A DNA stretch of 64,000 nucleotides from Angiostrongylus vasorum (lineage: Eukaryota; Nematoda; Chromadorea; Rhabditida; Metastrongylidae): contig JADANN010000032.1 in NCBI GenBank assembly GCA_018806985.1, positions 3,555,501 through 3,619,500 of the forward strand. Reading direction: 5' to 3'. The position numbers and the translations under genes were made by a program. This document shows, piece by piece, positions 59,301 through 64,000 of this stretch. The notes beneath the pieces are model-generated. The model made no database searches. It was given only the letters and a program-made list of their open reading frames with translations, and was not told where the DNA came from. Each line of letters opens with the position of its first letter. The first letter of the stretch is position 1.

Positions 59301-62120
59301 AGCAATCGAACTGACCCGTGAGAAGTTCGAAGGCCTTCGTAGATGGCGGATGTGAGATTCGAATTCGAAAGGTGGTGGGATGCGCACAGTAGATGTTAAA
59401 GATAGGTCGTGTAAAAAAAATGAAACGTTGATCGAGCGTCCGAGCGGGAAGAAATATGTGGGTTGACTTGGGATTTTTTTGTAAAATCGTGGACGTTGAT
59501 CCCCGGAGTTCTGCACCGTTAAGAACATTCCACGTTGAATGGCATGTTAATCCATACACTAAAGCATTTTTAACTTGTACACCACTAAGTTCATTTCTTC
59601 GACAAATTTTTGTTCAAGTCGACTTCTGTGTGATCGACTCGTCTCGTCTGAGCGACACCTTCGGCTTAGCACTGCTTTCCTGTGATTAGATCCAAGCTCA
59701 GCCGTCGACCAATCACGAATTGGCACGCCGCTTTGTGCGCTGCTCAGTGCTTTTCATTTGTAAATATAAATCATAAAAACAACAGAAGGCTTCCGAAACA
59801 GCTTCTGTTGTGTTGTATGCGTTATATTTGTAAGGAAGTAAAGGTGTGCTGAATAACAACCTCGTGATTGCTGTAGAAAAGAGAACAACAGATTTATAAT
59901 CCAATGCCGAGGTTAATAGAAATTCGATCCTGGGAACTGTGAAAAACAACAGTTTTGGTTTCTTAGTGAGGAAAAACGTCACATCATAAAAAATAGCTCC
60001 TTTAAGTTCAATGGCTATAAATAATGCTTGCATTACTTCGACGGTGTACCTGGTTTTCTTCCAGGTAAATTAAAATTCGAGGAGAAAAATAGGCGCATAA
60101 GACGCATGAAGAACACTCGGTAATGCCGGGAGCAGAGTTCAGTCAATAAGGCAAAAAAAAGCGAAAAATTCGTCTAGAAGAGATAAACTGGTGGCTTTTT
60201 TTTCCTCATCACAGCCACATATAGAGAGATGTTTCTAGAATAAACTCAACTAACCACTAGGTTGCAATCGACTGCAGTCAACGCCACCTAACCCTTCAGG
60301 ACAACGGCAAACGGCGCAGTTGTTTGGATCGGGATAGCCGCCAGCTAGACAATGTAGGTTGGATCGTCCCACACAGGCATCTGAGTTTTCAGCATTTCAA
60401 AAAAATACTGTGCTTTACACTAAATAAGTCCCAGTTGTATGAACAGAGATAAACTTGCTTGCCGTAATAAGAAGCAAACACCTCACATCGAAACACTTTC
60501 TAATTCGTGTTTCAGCATTTTCTCTTCATCCTTTTTTCATACAATCTCTCGTTATTGAAGAGAGAAACACTGATCATTTAACTTTCGAAACTCAGATTAA
60601 GCTTGCTTTCACCTAATTTAGGAAGAAAGGAATATTGATATTATAGCGCGTATTCTGGTGACTATTTAAGAGCCTTGTTCTTTTTAATTCACTGAATAGT
60701 ACTCTCAGCATAGTTGTGGGAGATTCTACGACAAGTTTTTTGTGCAAAGTAGTAAAAAAAATTACAGTAAAACAGAGTAAAAGGAAGTTTTAAAAAAACA
60801 GCTGAAAAATTTGGCATTCTTGCATACTGCAATTCCAGGTTTGTCTATCTTACTTACTTACATGCATAATTAGATGGTCCATCCTCGTTGGTTGTGCGGC
60901 CTCAGCATAATCTCAATTTTTTCGGACTTTTACTGGTTTAGCCATTGTGGTTCCCTGGAGACTCTGGGTCAGGCAGGCAAAAGTCTGCCCCCAGGTCGAC
61001 GCCACCACAGGCAGTCGCCGCCATTGTGCACCAGAGGAACATTTGCCACTATGCGAGTAGTTTGATACCAGGACGGTGGTGGATTTTGGTATTGCTTTAC
61101 TCTTAGCTGAGCTTTCTGATGTAAACGCCGGATTGCTCAACTTGGGAGCCCCTGCCGAGGGATGAACTCCCTCGCTGTACCTTGCAACCCGACATCCAGG
61201 AACACCTCCTAGCCACGATGAGGCGGTGAACCGCTGGGAGGGTTTGACTGTCAGTAACACAAAAAATAGTTCAATCAGTCCAGCAAACCGAGAAAGCCTC
61301 AATATTTCATATGCAAAAAACCTTAGTTCAGCATTTGTCTAGTTTTAACCAATTGGCTCTTCAAAATGGTATGATCAAATATAATCAACAGTGGCGAAGC
61401 GGCAAAATTAAAGCTCCAATAGGCAAATGATACCGTACTCGGACAGTAGATGTCGTTTATTACTTTTGCATCCAAAAACGCCATTTTCTCGGTTCCCATT
61501 GTTGTCACGTATTTCAGTTCTTTTGGTACGATTGTGAAATCGGACACCTGGAAAGTTTTCTATTCCAGATAATCTTAAATTTACTAAACCTTGATACAAA
61601 TTGTGCCTTCGTTATGGTTTTACTTTCTGTCTATCACGAGTTTTGAGCTATTCTTTGCAGACTTGGAGCCCTTATCAGCCATTATCACTTTGTCAATTTT
61701 TTTGAAGCGTTGTTTGTTGACTGGCGAGAAAACGATCTCCTATCGAAGCAAGAACGAACTCAGGTGAAAAAATCAAGTATGCAGACAAATAACATATGAA
61801 TGAATTCAGAAATTATAATAGAGTAAGGTAATCGTTTATTTATATGGGACTGGTGAAACGATGGATAAAGAAAAAGAGAAAAAGTCAAAAGAAGAAGAAA
61901 CGTCGAAAATATTACAATCTTTCTGATGAAACATAAATACAATGTGCCATTTATAATGATGTATGACTTGTACTGATCTACAAAAACTCCGACCGTAACC
62001 TCAACTTCATGACTTTATCGGTTCTCACACGGAAAAGGAAGATCAAACCTTAATTGCGTGAGCGACTGCATGGTAGTGCATTAACGAACCATAGTCGTAC
62101 GGTACTCTTCGCGGTGAGAC
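56390..62120 (-). CDS. Astacin-type metalloprotease (nas family), zinc-binding exon not seen
   Basis: Minus-strand exons in phase: 62049-62120, 61439-61547, 60255-60380, 58097-58185 and 56390-56520. The first reads VPYDYGSLMHYHAVAHAIK and contains the Met-turn SLMHY of astacins. The second, FTIVPKELKYVTTMG then FLDAKVINDIYC, is the end of the catalytic domain. The third is an EGF module (CLAGGYPDPNNCAVCRCPEG, GGVDC). The fourth and fifth form a CUB domain (CGGELHATDTWQTL, RIRFRLSDGEFPCSYGCQSY, VEIKHKLDIRLTG). This catalytic-EGF-CUB order matches the secreted nematode NAS proteins of the NAS-33 to NAS-39 type, several of which act in cuticle or moulting. The half of the catalytic domain with the HExxHxxGxxH zinc site should lie just upstream, but the next 290 bases do not encode it. 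The gene is partial, mis-assembled or a pseudogene; the 3' end is also open. Confidence 0.82.
56640..57260 (-). mobile_element. RTE-type LINE 3' remnant in astacin-like intron
   Basis: Minus-strand fragments near 57060-57240 (SEARDAGL, KIRWA-like and KTIKSMVKLFAE) and 56900-57060 (frames with THWVTL and KWKIYS) parallel the C-terminal end of the LINE at 9.4-9.8 kb. Strongly frameshifted. Confidence 0.5.
57325..57520 (+). repeat. Family A copy without head
   Basis: CATGCCTTTCATTCCTCCAG, CCAGGCTTGTCTGGGAGGAT and CACACCTCTCAAGAATTTATCAAC follow family A order. Confidence 0.68.
57540..57765 (-). repeat. Family D repeat
   Basis: TTCACATCCACTATGCGGGT, GGCTGCTGCTTGATGATTAT and CGATTTTCCCTTGAATCCTGG are reverse-strand blocks of family D. 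Confidence 0.65.
58240..59049. other. Astacin-like intron sequence
   Basis: AT-rich, with a chance 65-codon ORF (58368-58565). No repeat family or gene seen. Confidence 0.45.
59050..59420 (+). repeat. Family A head joined to a family D copy
   Basis: 59050-59185 has the family A head and early body (TGTGTAGCACAGTGGTAG, GGTTTGACGCCGTTCCC, TACTGGACTTGTCTGAGAAA). From 59195 family D begins (ATCCAAGTGGGAACGCTCTA, CCTCAAGTAGCAATCGAAC) and ends GGTCGTGTAAAAAAAATG. The junction suggests insertion or fusion of two elements. Confidence 0.65.
59850..59970. repeat. Short recurrent block, possibly Penelope-like terminal sequence
   Basis: AATGCCGAGGTTAATAGAAAT followed by CTGGGAACTGTG recurs near 30.33 and 35.10 kb. 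The 35.1 kb copy abuts a Penelope-like fragment. Confidence 0.4.
60860..61245 (+). repeat. Family B repeat in astacin-like intron
   Basis: Runs from TAGATGGTCCATCCTCGTTGG to CACGATGAGGCGGTGAACCG, with all major family B blocks in order. It lies in the intron between 60255-60380 and 61439-61547. Confidence 0.85.
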
Positions 62121-62435
62121 CTGCAAGCAATTGCTTCTTACTATTGTCTAGTAGTTCCTTAGAAATCATATTTTAATGGATTTATGGGAATAAAAAATTA
62201 TGTTCCTATTTCACAGAATTTACGGAGACACGAATAGACAATGTAACCATTCAGGAGTTCAAAAAAAAGCCGTTGAAGAAAAAAAACACCAATGAGTATT
62301 GCACTACATCTATTCCACTTTTCGAACATAGAAAAGATAGCTCAAACAATCGAGACGGTAACTGAATATTCGAGATGTTTAATCACAATTGGTTCAGCAT
62401 TTTCTTGTTCTAAGTATTGGACATGCTCTATTTCC

Positions 62436-62618
62436 TCAATGATTTTCCGTGCCACCGTGATTGCGGGTTTCCCGAGTGTCAAATAGCGATGTATTTAAAA
62501 CGGCAAAAAGGATGCGGAGTGGATCATCCCTCATAGCAGGATCCTCCAAGTCGAGAGGAAGCTCTACGTTCTCATTCGGAAGCTCAATTAGGAATGAACC
62601 AATATCAGGAATCGTCAT
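62436..62618 (-). CDS. Possible first exon or pro-region upstream of the astacin-like exons
   Basis: The minus frame starts with ATG and reads protein-like sequence (GSFLIELPNENVELPLDLED, PLRILFAVLNTSLF). A second frame directly downstream (62404-62450) reads IIEEIEHVQYLEQENAEPIV before a GTTACC donor, but the two are not joined by a visible intron. A plus-strand ORF (62461-62784) overlaps, so the coding strand is undecided. Confidence 0.25.
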   Translation of the reverse strand: MTIPDIGSFLIELPNENVELPLDLEDPAMRDDPLRILFAVLNTSLFDTRETRNHGGTENH

Positions 62619-62865
62619 TGTCCTTGAGGGAACCTTGTCTCAAGATGAAAACTGTCGTTTCGATAATAGCGGCACACCATTGGATCTGATATTGGATCAG
62701 GAAAGCCCTTTCACGGCTATGTCCAGGCTGCAGAGAGCGAATTCGTGTCCACTATTTACTTTATTTGTTATGGCAACAAAATGAAAATAGCACTGGGGTC
62801 CATAAGATTTACACGGAATGTGGGTTATTCAAGTTTCCATGTCATTAAGGCACACACGATTACGC

Positions 62866-62975
62866 TTAATCTTGTTTCAAGAAGAAAGATTTAGCGGAGA
62901 CTATGAAATCTACAGAATAGCCCTTCACAGAATCAGGGCCTTCTGGCGCAACATATGGAGTAGATACGTTATCGA
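62866..62975 (-). CDS. Terminal exon of an unidentified minus-strand gene
   Basis: After a GTAATCAG acceptor the frame reads DNVSTPYVAPEGPDSVKGYS, then DFIVSAKSFFLKQD and a TAA stop. It is coding-like and starts with a split codon, so earlier exons must lie at higher coordinates. None was recognised before the window end, and no family is assigned. If real, it limits the 5' extent of the astacin-like gene. Confidence 0.4.
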
Positions 62976-64000
62976 CTGATTACAATAAGTACACCAAATG
63001 GAGTGCATGAGTTAGCCATTGATTACGAAAAAGCATAGAAGTGCCAGTTCTAAGACGTGAGGAAAACTCTCAGTCAAACATTCAAACGCTTTCGAAAGAG
63101 TAAAGCCCGCCAACCCTCATTATTACATTACAAAAATGCTTTTGGACGAATACAAAATGTATACTCTAAAAAGAACTTGCAGGAATTTGCATCGGAAATT
63201 TCACTACATCACTCTAATAGTTAAGGAACATTTTTGGGAATCGAAAAAGTCTTCGATTCTAAGTCTAATAGTTTAGATTATGGGACTGTATTTGATGTAG
63301 TCGTTACTTTGAGATTCCCATTGTTCATCATCCTCGTATATCTGTCGACTAATTATAGGAATCGCTGATATCCTAGAGCAATCCCTATCTGCAAGGTCAA
63401 TAAAGCTCTCTCTGTTCTACAACGGCAGCTCGCGGACTACCCGAGCTGAGTACCTAGGAACACCTTAGCATGGCTATCTCAGAATCTCAGTGCAAATAGT
63501 GTTTCGCCGACATTCAGCATGTGAATGGAGCAGTGGACGAATCTTGAATTCGCAGGCGAACTCATACAGGAACGTCATCATATAATCTTTCATGGATGAT
63601 GGTTGCAAGACTCAGAAACGAATGGAAGAAGTGCTGGAAGCGGCACGACATGTGAAGATGGAACATCTAAGCATCTAACTAGGTATTTTCCAAAAATATG
63701 GTGGTTACAATCCACTCAATTATTAAAATAAGTAAACGAAGGGAAAAAGTGCACCAAAGAGGGCAAAGAAACTACATTCGTGCGTTCGTTGTTCTAAGCG
63801 TTCGGTCACAGATCGATCAAAACTCAGAGTGAATTCATCCCACATGGCGATGCCGTACGATTGTTGGAAAAACCGTCAATAAAAGTATGAATACATCAAA
63901 AGCTCTCGCCCTCAAATGGCTTCCCAATGCCGTTATTGTGTGATGAGCACAAAAATTCGTTCATATTCTTTTATTATTCAAAGAATATAGTGAATAGCCC
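62976..64000. other. Unassigned sequence at the window end
   Basis: About 1 kb without a supported exon. Short fragments near 63600 (MEEVLEAARHVKM-like) might be retroelement-derived but are too short to call. Confidence 0.4.

Noticed and set aside
62461..62784. 108-codon plus-strand ORF MRVSRVSNS...
   Set aside because: It overlaps a minus-strand frame that looks equally coding, and no gene on the plus strand connects to it. It was left undecided and is not called.
1..64000. CRISPR arrays, operons with Shine-Dalgarno sites, phage or plasmid modules
   Set aside because: None is present. The intron-exon structure and repeat content are eukaryotic throughout.

Overview
The window reads as genomic DNA from a nematode, most likely a parasitic strongylid (hookworm-like). 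That placement is inference. It rests on intron-rich genes with nematode-style acceptors (T-rich tract ending in TTTCAG), some very short introns, recognisable worm-type proteins, and a very high load of degenerate retroelements and short non-autonomous repeats. There is no prokaryotic gene organisation, CRISPR array or phage-like block.

Layout. 0.3-3.3 kb: remains of a Penelope-like element (minus) and a BEL/Pao retrotransposon (plus). 3.5-7.0 kb: a nearly complete diphthamide synthesis gene, DPH1 (minus, eight exons recovered). 7.1-13.7 kb: repeats, an internally deleted RTE-type LINE (8.25-9.83 kb), and a few unassigned ORFs. 13.75-18.3 kb: a complete Spinster-family MFS transporter (plus, eight exons). 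18.7-23.5 kb: a 13-exon C2-domain protein on the same strand, only about 390 bases downstream. 23.5-37 kb: mostly repeats, with an RTE reverse transcriptase remnant, a mariner remnant, palindromic elements and one unassigned exon. 37.5-52.3 kb: a large AKAP1-like gene (plus), with an N-terminal membrane anchor, a KH domain and a Tudor domain; its introns are filled with repeats. 52.8-54.9 kb: exons of a putative membrane protein ending in a PDZ-ligand-like tail. 56.4-62.1 kb: exons of an astacin-type metalloprotease (Met-turn, EGF, CUB; minus). 62.87-62.98 kb: the last exon of another minus-strand gene.

Repeats explain most of the remaining structure. Family A is about 270 bp and begins with a tRNA-like head (box A and box B-like motifs and, in one copy, a 7-bp closing stem), so it looks like a tRNA-derived SINE. 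Family B is about 380 bp with fixed ends and eight copies. Family C is a palindromic element with long inverted arms, up to about 570 bp. Family D is a dispersed repeat of about 250 bp. Family F is a set of hairpin-like pieces sharing a GGCTCTGA..CGAAAC..AGCC motif. A separate near-perfect foldback of 286 bp sits in an AKAP1-like intron.

The genes do not form one pathway. DPH1 acts in translation-factor modification, the Spinster protein in lysosomal or membrane lipid/sugar transport, the AKAP1-like protein at the mitochondrial surface with RNA and PKA, and the astacin protein outside the cell. I found no convincing undescribed gene system. The most unusual signals are the palindromic and tRNA-headed repeats, an astacin gene with no visible zinc-binding exon, a frame conflict inside the AKAP1-like gene beside a GC-rich island, and a frame conflict at the DPH1 N terminus. 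Exon boundaries were worked out by hand from splice motifs and reading-frame phase; repeat limits are approximate.
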